A stretch of 14,743 bases of DNA, taken from positions 392 through 15,134 of the forward strand of contig PFDL01000004.1 of NCBI GenBank assembly GCA_002772575.1. The letters run 5' to 3'. Position numbers and translations under genes: made by a program. The notes below the pieces were generated by a model that worked only from the letters and a program-made list of their open reading frames with translations, had not been told where the DNA came from and ran no database searches. Of this stretch, positions 1 through 8,776 are shown one piece after another. Numbering within the stretch: position 1 is the stretch's first letter; every line of letters starts with the position of its first letter. This stretch comes from Parcubacteria group bacterium CG10_big_fil_rev_8_21_14_0_10_35_15. GTDB taxonomy: Bacteria > Patescibacteriota > Minisyncoccia > Minisyncoccales > GWA2-46-15.

Positions 1-513
1 GAAGCAAGAATTTTGGCCGGTTTTAAGCCTCCCCTGAAGGTTGTTTGTCCTGGTAGAGTTTATCGCAATGAAAAAATTAACAAATCTAATCATTTTATTT
101 TTCATCAATATCAGGGATTAGTTGTTTTGCCGAAGGTATCTTTAAAAGATCTTTTTGGTACCTTTAATCTTCTTTTCAAGAAACTATACGGACCAAAAAC
201 TATTGTTAGGTATCGCAATAAGTATTATCCGGAAGTAGAACCAGGGGTTGGCGCTGATATTCAATGTTTCAATTGTCGAGGTAAGGGCTGTTCTCTTTGC
301 AAGGGAGTGGGTTGGATTGAAGTAGGGGGAGCGGGCATTACTCATCCTAATGTTTTGAAAATGGCAGGCATCGATAATAAGAAATGGATGAGTTTCGCTT
401 TCGCTTTGGGTTTGGATCGTTGTGTTATGGCCAAATACAATATTACCGACATTAGAACGCTTTTAGGAGGAAATTTAGCTTACAAATACTATGAGAATGA
501 AAATTTATTTTAA
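1..513 (+). CDS. pheS: Phenylalanyl-tRNA synthetase alpha subunit, C-terminal part (5' truncated by window)
   Basis: This is the catalytic alpha chain of the cytoplasmic (alpha-beta)2 enzyme that charges tRNA-Phe. The reading frame is open from base 1, so the gene begins outside the window; the first internal TTG (13) is not the true start. The class II aaRS core is visible: motif 2 with GRVYRNE (nt 52-72) followed by HFIFHQYQG, and motif 3 with FALGLDRCVMAKY near the end, then the usual short tail ending with TAA. A CX2CX4CX2C cluster (nt 265-300) sits just before the GWIEVGGAG-THPNVL segment; this zinc-knuckle-like insertion is known in many bacterial PheS proteins. pheT follows after 55 bp, the normal pheST order. 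Identification is firm; the N-terminal coiled coil and motif 1 cannot be seen here. Confidence 0.97.
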   Translation, partial: EARILAGFKPPLKVVCPGRVYRNEKINKSNHFIFHQYQGLVVLPKVSLKDLFGTFNLLFKKLYGPKTIVRYRNKYYPEVEPGVGADIQCFNCRGKGCSLCKGVGWIEVGGAGITHPNVLKMAGIDNKKWMSFAFALGLDRCVMAKYNITDIRTLLGGNLAYKYYENENLF

Positions 514-568
514 ATTTAATGAAAATTCATTTTGAATTTGCGTCCATATTTTATAATTAAGGAATAAG

Positions 569-2536
569 ATGAAAATACTTTATAGCCAATTAAAACAGTT
601 TGTGCCTGGACTGAAAGCAACGCCAAAACAGATTGGAGAGAAGTTCACCATGGCTGGCTTAATGACAGCAAGTTTGAAAAAAGTGATCTATCTAGGGCGG
701 TCGGATTTTTTATTTGATCTAGAAGTGAGACAGAATCGGGTTGATTGTTTGAGTGTTTGGGGATTAGCTAGGGAAGTAGCCGCCTATTACGGATTGAAGG
801 TAAAATTACCAACAGTCAAGATTAAGGTGTTTGCCAAATCTGATTCTGGCATTAAAGTTCGAATTCCGAAAAAAGTAATCAGGGCTTTAGCGATAAATAT
901 TAATAATGTTAGGAACGAGAAGTCGCCGACGTGGTTAAAAGAACTAATGGGTTTTTACGACATCAATCCGATAAATCTATTAGTGGATCTTTCTAATTAC
1001 GTTATGATTTTGACCGGATTTTCTTCTCATATTCTAGACCGAGATAAAATGTCTGGTTCTTTGGCGTGGAAGATGAATGATGGGTTCAAGACGATTACGA
1101 CGCTGGACGGAACATTGATAAATCTACGAGGAGACGAAATTATTTTAGCTGACGACAAAAATATTCTTGGTTTGGCCGGTATGGTGGGCGGGCAGATCGC
1201 TGCTATTCAGGAAGAAACGAAAAATATTACCATTGAAATGGCAATTTATGATAGGGTTTTGGTTAGACGCAACTCTCGTAGCCTTAAGGTCTTTACCGAG
1301 GCTTCGAATCGCTTGGAAAAAGACCAAGATTCCAACGGTCTTGATTTCGCTATGAACCTTTTGCTTTCTTTAATCCTTGAAAAAACTGGAGGGCGGATTA
1401 GTTCCAAACTTTTTTCTTATTATCCCAAAAAGATTGTCCGTCCGAAAATCGATTTTAACCCGGTTTCTCCTAGTGTTTTTGCAGGAGTAAAAATCAGTGG
1501 AACTCAGGCTTTAAACATTTTAAAACGGTTAGATTTTCAAGTTGTCAAAAAATCAGTCAGTCTATGGCATGTACGGCCTCCAGTTTCCAGAATGGACGTG
1601 ACCATACCAGAGGATGTGATAGAAGAAGTAATCAGAATATTTGGTTTTGAAAAAATTCCAACCAATGATGCGCCAGTTTTTGCAATAGCAAAACAAATGA
1701 CCTCAAATATAGTTAAATTATCAGAAAAAAGCAGAGATATTTTGTCTATTATTGGTTTTGATGAAATTTTATCTTGGCCGTTAACTAAAAAAGAAATCAA
1801 TTCAGAAACTAATTATCTTGATTGGGAGAATATTTCTACCCAAAATTCAGTTAATGAGGAATTTCCCGATTTAAGACAATCAATTGCCCCGAGTCTATTG
1901 TTTCAATTAAAGGAATACAAAAAAAGAAATATCGGAAAAATAAAACTTTTTGAAATTGGTAAAGTTTTTGGCAAAAAAGGATCAAATTATTTTGAACAAG
2001 AGAGTCTTGGAATTTTGATTGAATCTGGCGTGTCAGGCATATCAAAAAAAGTTATTTCAGAGTTAAAAAATACGGCAGATACTTTACTTTTATCATTAGG
2101 ATTTAACGAAATTTCTTATTTATCTTCAGTTATAAAACCAAAAATATCCAATCCTTTTTCCTGTTGGGATATTAAAATCAGAGAAAAAACAGTTGGTATA
2201 ATTTATAAAATTGATAAAAGCGTTGGTTTTGCAGAAATTAATATTTCTAAAATAAGCGAACTTATTAATAGTTTTAATCTTAATCCTGTAGTTGAATTGG
2301 TTCACAAACTTGTTGTCCTAGACGCTAATATTGAGTTAGATAATTCTAAAGACATTAATTTTCTTTTAAAAAATTTACAAAAAGAGATTGGCAAAAATCT
2401 TTGGAGTTTTGAGTTAATAGACGCATTTTCTTTAAAAGAAAAGAATTCTACTCGCTATACCATTAAAGTTTCTTATATTGGTTTATCTGATAAAGAAGCA
2501 AAAGCAATACATTCAAAAATTTTTAATTTAAGTTAA
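569..2536 (+). CDS. pheT: Phenylalanyl-tRNA synthetase beta subunit, short form lacking the EMAP-type OB domain
   Basis: This is the structural, editing and tRNA-binding partner of PheS. The start is ATG 569 with AAGGA at 559-563, one of only two clear Shine-Dalgarno sites in the window. At 655 residues it is shorter than the usual ~800. The B1 domain begins normally (TMAGL at about 27-31), but residue ~40 jumps straight to DLEVRQNRVDCLSVWGLAREVA (50-71), so the ~110-residue tRNA-binding OB insertion (B2) is absent. The B3/B4 editing region follows (about 100-280, with LLVDLSNYVM and DGT), then B5 (about 295-365, RPPVSRMDVTIPEDVIEEV), the catalytic-like B6-B7 region (about 385-575) and a reduced FDX-ACB anticodon-binding domain (about 576-655) that lacks the common P-x-x-R-D start. 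The 3' half is much more AT-rich than the 5' half. gyrB starts 3 bp after the stop. Confidence 0.96.
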   Translation: MKILYSQLKQFVPGLKATPKQIGEKFTMAGLMTASLKKVIYLGRSDFLFDLEVRQNRVDCLSVWGLAREVAAYYGLKVKLPTVKIKVFAKSDSGIKVRIPKKVIRALAININNVRNEKSPTWLKELMGFYDINPINLLVDLSNYVMILTGFSSHILDRDKMSGSLAWKMNDGFKTITTLDGTLINLRGDEIILADDKNILGLAGMVGGQIAAIQEETKNITIEMAIYDRVLVRRNSRSLKVFTEASNRLEKDQDSNGLDFAMNLLLSLILEKTGGRISSKLFSYYPKKIVRPKIDFNPVSPSVFAGVKISGTQALNILKRLDFQVVKKSVSLWHVRPPVSRMDVTIPEDVIEEVIRIFGFEKIPTNDAPVFAIAKQMTSNIVKLSEKSRDILSIIGFDEILSWPLTKKEINSETNYLDWENISTQNSVNEEFPDLRQSIAPSLLFQLKEYKKRNIGKIKLFEIGKVFGKKGSNYFEQESLGILIESGVSGISKKVISELKNTADTLLLSLGFNEISYLSSVIKPKISNPFSCWDIKIREKTVGIIYKIDKSVGFAEINISKISELINSFNLNPVVELVHKLVVLDANIELDNSKDINFLLKNLQKEIGKNLWSFELIDAFSLKEKNSTRYTIKVSYIGLSDKEAKAIHSKIFNLS

Positions 2537-4564
<2,028 letters not shown>

Positions 4565-4573
4565 ACAAAAAAT

Positions 4574-4759
4574 ATGAATATTCTTAACATTTTAAAAGGA
4601 GTTTTGGCTGAATCAAAAAAAATAAATTGGCCAACCAGAAAAGAAGTTTTAAGATATACCTTACTGGTTATCGGCTTATCAGTAATCTTGGCTATGTTTT
4701 TGGGTGGAGTTGATATACTGTTTACTAGATTCTTGAATAGAGTTATACTGCAACAATAA
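4574..4759 (+). CDS. secE: Preprotein translocase subunit SecE
   Basis: This is the small single-span SecE that clamps SecY in the inner-membrane SecYEG channel. The 61-residue protein has the family signature ESKKINWPTRKEVLR (about 13-27), an amphipathic cytoplasmic segment, followed by one hydrophobic membrane helix (about 28-50) and a short basic tail. The length is typical for the minimal bacterial form. The start is ATG 4574, 9 bp after the gyrB stop, with no Shine-Dalgarno but AAT directly before the ATG. The adjacent nusG is the classic neighbour and supports the call. The tRNA-Trp gene that often precedes secE is absent; gyrB takes that place. Confidence 0.95.
   Translation: MNILNILKGVLAESKKINWPTRKEVLRYTLLVIGLSVILAMFLGGVDILFTRFLNRVILQQ
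4721..4749 (+). promoter_or_regulatory. Possible internal promoter for nusG-rplK inside the secE 3' end
   Basis: TTTACT (4721-4726) and TATACT (4744-4749) are separated by exactly 17 bp, giving 4/6 and 5/6 matches to the sigma70 hexamers. Initiation about seven bases downstream would leave a leader of roughly 30 nt before the GTG of nusG. In DNA this AT-rich such matches arise often by chance, so this is only a candidate. Confidence 0.2.
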
Positions 4760-4785
4760 TAATTTTTAGTTAACTTAACCAAGCT

Positions 4786-5331
4786 GTGGCAAAACAAAGA
4801 CTATCACAAGAAAAAAAATGGTATGTCATTCATACTTATTCTGGTTATGAAGATGCTGTTGCCCGCAATTTAAAGCAAAGAATTGAGTCTTTGGGCATGG
4901 AAGACAAGATTTTTAATGTGGTTGTGCCAAAAGAGAAAAAAATTAAGATTAAAAACGGTAAGAGAAAAATAACTGAAGAAAAGATTTATCCTGGCTATGT
5001 AATAGTAGAAATGATTGTGAGCGATGATTCTTGGTATGTAGTCAGAAATACGCCAAATGTAACCGGTTTTGTTGGAGCCGGCACTACTCCAATTCCGGTA
5101 TCGTTGCAGGAAATAGATAATTTGAAAAAAAGAATGGGCGTTGAAGAACCGAAGTTTAAAATTGATGTTAAAATTAATGAAGCAATTAAGATAACAGATG
5201 GACCCTTTAAAGATCTTGATGGCAAGATTTCAGAGGTTGATGAGGAAAGGGGAAAGGTTAAAGTGCTGATTAATATGTTCGGTCGGGATACACCAGTTGA
5301 GTTAGACTCTTTACAAATAAAGAAGATTTGA
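4786..5331 (+). CDS. nusG: Transcription termination/antitermination factor NusG
   Basis: NusG binds the RNA polymerase clamp and tunes elongation, Rho-dependent termination and transcription-translation coupling. The NGN domain spans about residues 11-116, with KWYVIHTYSGYEDAV and the YPGYVIVEM and VRNTPNVTGFVG segments. The KOW domain spans about 129-163, with ITDGPFKDLDGKISEVD, and the protein ends with the usual FGRDTPVELDSLQI. At 181 residues the length is standard. The start is GTG 4786: there is no in-frame ATG nearby, and MAKQRLSQEKKWYV matches the expected N-terminus. No Shine-Dalgarno is visible. The TGA stop (5329-5331) lies in the loop of a perfect 7-bp hairpin (see 5322-5360). 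Confidence 0.96.
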   Translation: MAKQRLSQEKKWYVIHTYSGYEDAVARNLKQRIESLGMEDKIFNVVVPKEKKIKIKNGKRKITEEKIYPGYVIVEMIVSDDSWYVVRNTPNVTGFVGAGTTPIPVSLQEIDNLKKRMGVEEPKFKIDVKINEAIKITDGPFKDLDGKISEVDEERGKVKVLINMFGRDTPVELDSLQIKKI

Positions 5332-5360
5332 CAATCTTCCTTGAGATTAAAAAATCTTAA
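5322..5360 (+). promoter_or_regulatory. Tandem, mutually exclusive hairpins in the nusG-rplK spacer (attenuator-like)
   Basis: The arms are A = GAAGATT (5322-5328), B = AATCTTC (5333-5339), C = TTGAGATT (5341-5348) and D = AATCTTAA (5353-5360). A pairs perfectly with B around the loop TGAC, and C pairs with D around the loop AAAA (8 bp, one G-U). B can instead pair with C (6 bp, one G-U, loop 5339-5342) while A pairs with D. Arm A is the last part of nusG, and its stop codon lies in the first loop. No U-tract follows, so it is not a simple intrinsic terminator. The pairing is seen directly; a regulatory role in L11 expression or mRNA processing is inference. Confidence 0.35.
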
Positions 5361-5388
5361 AGAAAATATAAAAGACTAATTAACATAT

Positions 5389-5811
5389 ATGGCTAAAAAG
5401 ATAAAAGCAGTTATTAAACTTCAAATTTCAGCTGGTCAAGCAACTCCAGCGCCTCCGGTTGGACCGGCTTTAGCTCAACATGGGGTAAATATTGCCGAGT
5501 TTTGTCAGAAATTTAATGATAAAACTAAAGCTCAGATTGGCTCTAAACTACCGGTTGAAGTTATTGTTTACGAAGACAGAACTTATGTTTTTAATGCTAA
5601 AACAGCTTTAGTAACGGAATTATTGAAAAAAGCGGCTGCCATTGAAAAAGGCTCGGGTAAGCCAAACACGGTTATAGTCGGTAAAATCACTAAAGCCCAG
5701 CTCAGAGAAATCGCCACTAAAAAACTTCCTGATCTTAATGCCGATACTGTTGAAACGGCTGAAAAAATAATCGCCGGAACAACCAAAGGCATGGGCATTG
5801 TCATTGAATAA
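5389..5811 (+). CDS. rplK: 50S ribosomal protein L11
   Basis: L11 forms the base of the ribosomal GTPase-associated stalk with 23S rRNA helices 43/44. The 140-residue protein matches the family along its whole length: the N-terminal domain has [31 protein letters not shown], with the proline-rich segment that thiostrepton-type drugs contact, and the C-terminal RNA-binding domain has the K-rich [11 protein letters not shown] segment and ends [17 protein letters not shown]. One small deviation is GPALAQHG where GPALGQHG is usual. The start ATG 5389 is preceded by TAT and lacks a Shine-Dalgarno. Normally rplA (L1), then rplJ and rplL, follow; here dcd begins one base after the stop. Confidence 0.97.
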   Translation: MAKKIKAVIKLQISAGQATPAPPVGPALAQHGVNIAEFCQKFNDKTKAQIGSKLPVEVIVYEDRTYVFNAKTALVTELLKKAAAIEKGSGKPNTVIVGKITKAQLREIATKKLPDLNADTVETAEKIIAGTTKGMGIVIE

Positions 5812-5812
5812 T

Positions 5813-6364
5813 ATGTTTTTATCCGACAAACAGATCAAAGAATACGCTAAGAAAAGCAAGATGATCACCCCTTTTAAGGACTCTCAGGTCAAGAAAGGGG
5901 TGATTTCATATGGGCTTTCTTCTTATGGTTATGATTTAAGAATTACCAATGAATTTAAGATATTCACTAATGTAAATAATGCCATTGTTGATCCTAAAAA
6001 CTTTGATTCTAAATCATTTATAGATTTTAGGGGGGATATATGTATTATTCCGCCAAATTCATTTTGTTTGGCCAGAACCGTTGAATATTTAAAGATTCCT
6101 AGAAATATTATTTGTATTTGTCTTGGTAAGTCCACTTATGCCAGGTGCGGTATTATTGTTAATGTTACACCTTTAGAACCTGAGTGGGAGGGTTATGTTA
6201 CTATTGAGATAAGTAATACCACGCCCTTGCCGGTCAAAGTTTATGCCAATGAGGGTATCTGCCAAGTTTTATTCGCTAAAGGGGATGAAGAATGCAAGGT
6301 TTCTTACGCGGATAAAAAAGGAAAATATCAAAAACAGAAAAAACTGACTTTGCCGAAGATTTAA
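5813..6364 (+). CDS. dcd: dCTP deaminase
   Basis: This homotrimeric enzyme of the dUTPase fold deaminates dCTP to dUTP, feeding dTTP synthesis. The 183-residue protein carries [14 protein letters not shown] (31-44), the GKSTYARCG phosphate-site segment (105-113, with K106, S107 and R111 matching the E. coli substrate-binding positions) and [19 protein letters not shown] with the likely catalytic E132. It resembles the non-enterobacterial Dcd subgroup with the [10 protein letters not shown] segment. A bifunctional dCTP deaminase/dUTPase is possible but cannot be decided by eye. I chose ATG 5813, one base after the rplK stop; a TTG at 5798 would give five extra residues overlapping rplK and is less likely. 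tmk begins 5 bp downstream, a functional pairing in dTTP supply. Confidence 0.94.
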   Translation: MFLSDKQIKEYAKKSKMITPFKDSQVKKGVISYGLSSYGYDLRITNEFKIFTNVNNAIVDPKNFDSKSFIDFRGDICIIPPNSFCLARTVEYLKIPRNIICICLGKSTYARCGIIVNVTPLEPEWEGYVTIEISNTTPLPVKVYANEGICQVLFAKGDEECKVSYADKKGKYQKQKKLTLPKI

Positions 6365-6369
6365 GTTTT

Positions 6370-7089
6370 ATGAAAACTCATTCTGGAAAATTAATCGCTT
6401 TTGAGGGTATTGATGGTTCAGGCAAATCAACCCAGTTGAAGCTTTTGTCCAAGCGCTTGGCAGAGGAGGGTTACGAAGCAATCTCTTTTGATTTCCCGCA
6501 ACACGGCGAAAGATCAGCTACTTTGGTAGATGACTATCTTGTTGGCAAATACGGCAGCATAAACGAGGTTGGACCTTATCAGGCAGCAATCTTTTACGCT
6601 TGCGATCGTTTTGATGCCAGTTTTAAAATTAAAGCTTTTTTAAACGCGGGTAAAATAGTCTTATGCGATCGTTATGCCGGTTCACAAGCCCATCAAGCCG
6701 CAAAAATCAAAGATCCGCAAAAGAAACTAAAAAGAACTAAATTTTATCAATGGGCTTTTGACATTGAATATAACATCTTTAAAATTCCACGACCAGATAT
6801 TAATCTTATTTTAAAAACATCTCCGGAAATATCATTTAAATTGGCAGATTCGGGCAGTATTTCTGACGTTGAAAAACTGGCCAGGCGTAAAGCGTATTTA
6901 GGCGATAGACCTAAAGATATCGCTGAAATAGATATTAACCATCAAAAAAATTCTCTTGATTCATATCTACAATTAGTCAAAAAATTTCCTAAAGATTTCA
7001 TCTTGATTGAATGTATGGAACGCGAAAAATTATTTTCCCCGCAAATTATTCATGAAAAAATCTGGGAGCAAGTTAAAAAAGTAATTTAG
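6370..7089 (+). CDS. tmk: Thymidylate (dTMP) kinase
   Basis: This P-loop kinase phosphorylates dTMP to dTDP with ATP. The Walker A motif is GIDGSGKST (13-21), the substrate-side DFP is at 41-43, and the DRY motif (D100-R101-Y102) follows a hydrophobic strand. A basic lid with ARRKAYLGDRP lies around 170-184, and the P-loop lacks the arginine of the eukaryotic type, so this is the class with lid arginines. At 239 residues it is longer than the common ~210; the extra length is in the YLVGKYGSINEVGPYQ region and the segment before the lid. ATG 6370 lies 5 bp after dcd. Dcd makes dUTP and Tmk acts after thymidylate synthase; neither a dUTPase nor a thymidylate synthase gene is in this window. Confidence 0.9.
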   Translation: MKTHSGKLIAFEGIDGSGKSTQLKLLSKRLAEEGYEAISFDFPQHGERSATLVDDYLVGKYGSINEVGPYQAAIFYACDRFDASFKIKAFLNAGKIVLCDRYAGSQAHQAAKIKDPQKKLKRTKFYQWAFDIEYNIFKIPRPDINLILKTSPEISFKLADSGSISDVEKLARRKAYLGDRPKDIAEIDINHQKNSLDSYLQLVKKFPKDFILIECMEREKLFSPQIIHEKIWEQVKKVI

Positions 7090-7095
7090 TCTTTT

Positions 7096-7143
7096 ATGTT
7101 TGAAATCAATAAAGAATTAAAAATTATTAATTTAAAACCTTAA
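7096..7143 (+). other. 15-codon open reading frame just ahead of deoC
   Basis: The 58-bp tmk-deoC spacer contains ATG (7096) to TAA (7141-7143), encoding MFEINKELKIINLKP and ending four bases before the deoC ATG. It has no Shine-Dalgarno and no recognisable homology. It could be a short upstream ORF coupling translation into deoC, a decayed gene start, or chance in AT-rich DNA. I do not call it a gene. Confidence 0.12.
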
Positions 7144-7147
7144 TTAT

Positions 7148-7819
7148 ATGTTAACTGAAAAAGAAATAACTAAAATAATTGATCATACTAATATTAAAAG
7201 AGAGGCAGATTTAGCCAGTATTGTGAATTCTTGCCAAGAGGCCAAAGAATTTGGCTTTAGGGGACTTTGTGTTAATTCTCAATGGGTAAAAACAGTTAAA
7301 AAAGAATTAAAGGGGACAGATATTAAGGTTATTTGTTTAATTGATCCACCAATGGGCATTAGCCCGCACGAGTTAAGAATCCAACAATGCCAAAAAGCAA
7401 AAATTGACGGCGCAGATGAAATAGATGTGGTCATCAATGTTATTGATATGAAGTATGAAAGATATATAAATATTCTTAATGATTTGAAAGAAATTTGTTT
7501 AATCTTGCCCACTAAAGTGATTATTGGTTCCGGTTATCTGACTAATAATGAAGTTGAAAAAGCTTCTCAATTAGTTAAAGAAGCTGGCGCTATTTGCGTT
7601 AAAACTGCGACTGAAAGAGATCCGTTAGGCCATTCAGAATTGATTGAGAAAGCAAAACACTTGGTAATAATGAAAGAGGCCGCGCCCGGACTTCTTATTA
7701 AGGCAGCTGGTGGCATTAAGGGCATTGAGGATCTAGAGATGATGGTTAATGCTGGAGCAGATATTATTGGCACTAGCTATGGAGTCAAAATAGTTAAAGA
7801 GGCCAAAGCTAGAGAATGA
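7148..7819 (+). CDS. deoC: Deoxyribose-phosphate aldolase (divergent)
   Basis: This class I TIM-barrel aldolase splits 2-deoxyribose-5-phosphate into acetaldehyde and glyceraldehyde-3-phosphate. In favour are the opening IDHTNIK (11-17), DEIDVVIN with D93, the Schiff-base lysine K152 in CVKTAT, the second active-site lysine K185 in IKAAGGIKG and the C-terminal phosphate loop GTSYGVKIV. At 223 residues the length is typical. Some loops deviate: VIIETCYLT is VIIGSGYLT here, and the KTSTGF loop reads KTATERDPLGHSE. The catalytic lysines and aspartate are present, so activity is plausible, but substrate preference could differ. It is the last plus-strand gene; its TGA overlaps the miaA 3' end by 11 bp, and no intrinsic terminator follows. 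Confidence 0.87.
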   Translation: MLTEKEITKIIDHTNIKREADLASIVNSCQEAKEFGFRGLCVNSQWVKTVKKELKGTDIKVICLIDPPMGISPHELRIQQCQKAKIDGADEIDVVINVIDMKYERYINILNDLKEICLILPTKVIIGSGYLTNNEVEKASQLVKEAGAICVKTATERDPLGHSELIEKAKHLVIMKEAAPGLLIKAAGGIKGIEDLEMMVNAGADIIGTSYGVKIVKEAKARE

Positions 7820-8717
7820 ACTGATTAATCAATTTAGAGGCCTTTTTAAAACAATTTTGTTTAGATAGCCATATTATTCTTGAGTCTTTTTTAAACCATA
7901 CTAATTGACGTTTAGCATATTGCCTAGTATGGTTTTTTGTTTCTTCAATAATTTGTTTTTTGATTTTAAGATTAATTTTATTTTTCAAATACGGAAGCCA
8001 CTCTTTATAACCGATAGTTTGAGAAATAATAGGCAAATTGCCATATTTTTTAACGAGAATCTTAACTTCTTTTTCTAATCCTAATTTTATCATCCTATTT
8101 GTTCTAATTGAAATATTTTTATTAAGAATTGATTTGGGCAGTTTGATGCCTAGTTGTAAAACTTTAAATAATGGTTTTTTTTGTTTTCGTTGTTGCCAAA
8201 AAGGCAGTTTGCTTAAATAACAGACTTCAAGCGCTCTAATTAATCTTCGTTTATTATTTTTATCAATTATTTTCGCGCCCTTAAGATCTAGTTTTTTATA
8301 GATTCTGAAAAGCTCTTTTAAGGATTTTTTCTCTAATTTCTGCCTCAAATCTTTATCTGGAACAATCTTAGGAAAATCCAGATTATCAACGACAGCTTTG
8401 ATATAAAGGCCGGTGCCGCCAACTAAAAAAGCTAATTTGCCTTTTTTTTGGATGCTTTTAATGGCTTTGATGGCCAGTTTTTTATAGACAGTCACGCTTA
8501 AATCTTTGTTTAAAGGGAAGCTATCAATTAAATAATGGGGGACACCCTTAAAACATCCTTTCTTGATTTGGGGCTTGGCAGTGGCAATATCCATATTTCT
8601 AAAGATCTGCCTTGAATCAGCGGAAACTATCTCACCATTAAATTTTTTGGCTAATTTAACGGCTAAATCGGTTTTACCGGTTGCCGTTGGCCCCAAGATA
8701 ACAATGATTTTTTTCAT
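7809..8717 (-). CDS. miaA: tRNA dimethylallyltransferase
   Basis: MiaA transfers the dimethylallyl group of DMAPP to N6 of A37 in tRNAs reading UNN codons. The P-loop is GPTATGKT (9-16), followed by SADSRQIF with D34 as the likely general base, NMDIATAKP (41-49), VGGTGLYIKA (99-108), NNKRRLIRALEV (154-165) and TRQYAKRQLVWFK (264-276) near the C-terminus, all family hallmarks. The 302-residue length is normal. The ATG (8717-8715) has AGGA very close upstream. Its upstream space is only ~20 bp beyond a terminator hairpin, so a dedicated promoter is hard to place. The 3' end overlaps convergent deoC by 11 bp. Confidence 0.95.
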   Translation of the reverse strand: MKKIIVILGPTATGKTDLAVKLAKKFNGEIVSADSRQIFRNMDIATAKPQIKKGCFKGVPHYLIDSFPLNKDLSVTVYKKLAIKAIKSIQKKGKLAFLVGGTGLYIKAVVDNLDFPKIVPDKDLRQKLEKKSLKELFRIYKKLDLKGAKIIDKNNKRRLIRALEVCYLSKLPFWQQRKQKKPLFKVLQLGIKLPKSILNKNISIRTNRMIKLGLEKEVKILVKKYGNLPIISQTIGYKEWLPYLKNKINLKIKKQIIEETKNHTRQYAKRQLVWFKKDSRIIWLSKQNCFKKASKLINQFIL

Positions 8718-8736
8718 ATTCCTATTCTAAAATAGA

Positions 8737-8761
8737 AAAACGGCCTTGGATAGACCGTTTT
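8737..8761 (-). terminator. Intrinsic terminator after the DUF5667 gene
   Basis: On the minus strand AAAACGG pairs with CCGTTTT (8755-8761 with 8737-8743; 7 bp, 11-nt loop with possible extra inner pairs), followed directly by a T-rich run, TTTTTCTATTTT. It begins 15 bases after the stop codon of the secreted DUF5667 gene and ends 19 bp before the miaA start. The stem is modest, so some readthrough into miaA is likely. Confidence 0.65.
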
Positions 8762-8776
8762 ATCTATTAATATGCC

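Noticed and set aside
518-557. Small alternative hairpins (AATGAA/TTCATT and AATTCA/TGAATT) and a TATAAT (552-557) between pheS and pheT
   Set aside because: The stems are short and AT-only with 2-3 nt loops, no -35 sits at a correct distance, and initiation from the TATAAT would leave almost no leader and no room for the AAGGA site. Chance in AT-rich DNA is the simpler explanation.
5798-5812. TTG start for dcd overlapping rplK
   Set aside because: ATG 5813 gives the expected N-terminus (MFLSDKQI) and follows the local AAT-ATG start pattern.
7100-7130. TTGAAA-like -35 upstream of deoC
   Set aside because: The matching -10 words (TTATTA, TATTAA) are poor or at 18-19 bp spacing and would leave a leader of about ten bases.
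7822-7831. Palindrome TGATTAATCA just after the deoC stop
   Set aside because: It lies within miaA coding sequence, has no loop or T-tract and does not resemble a terminator.
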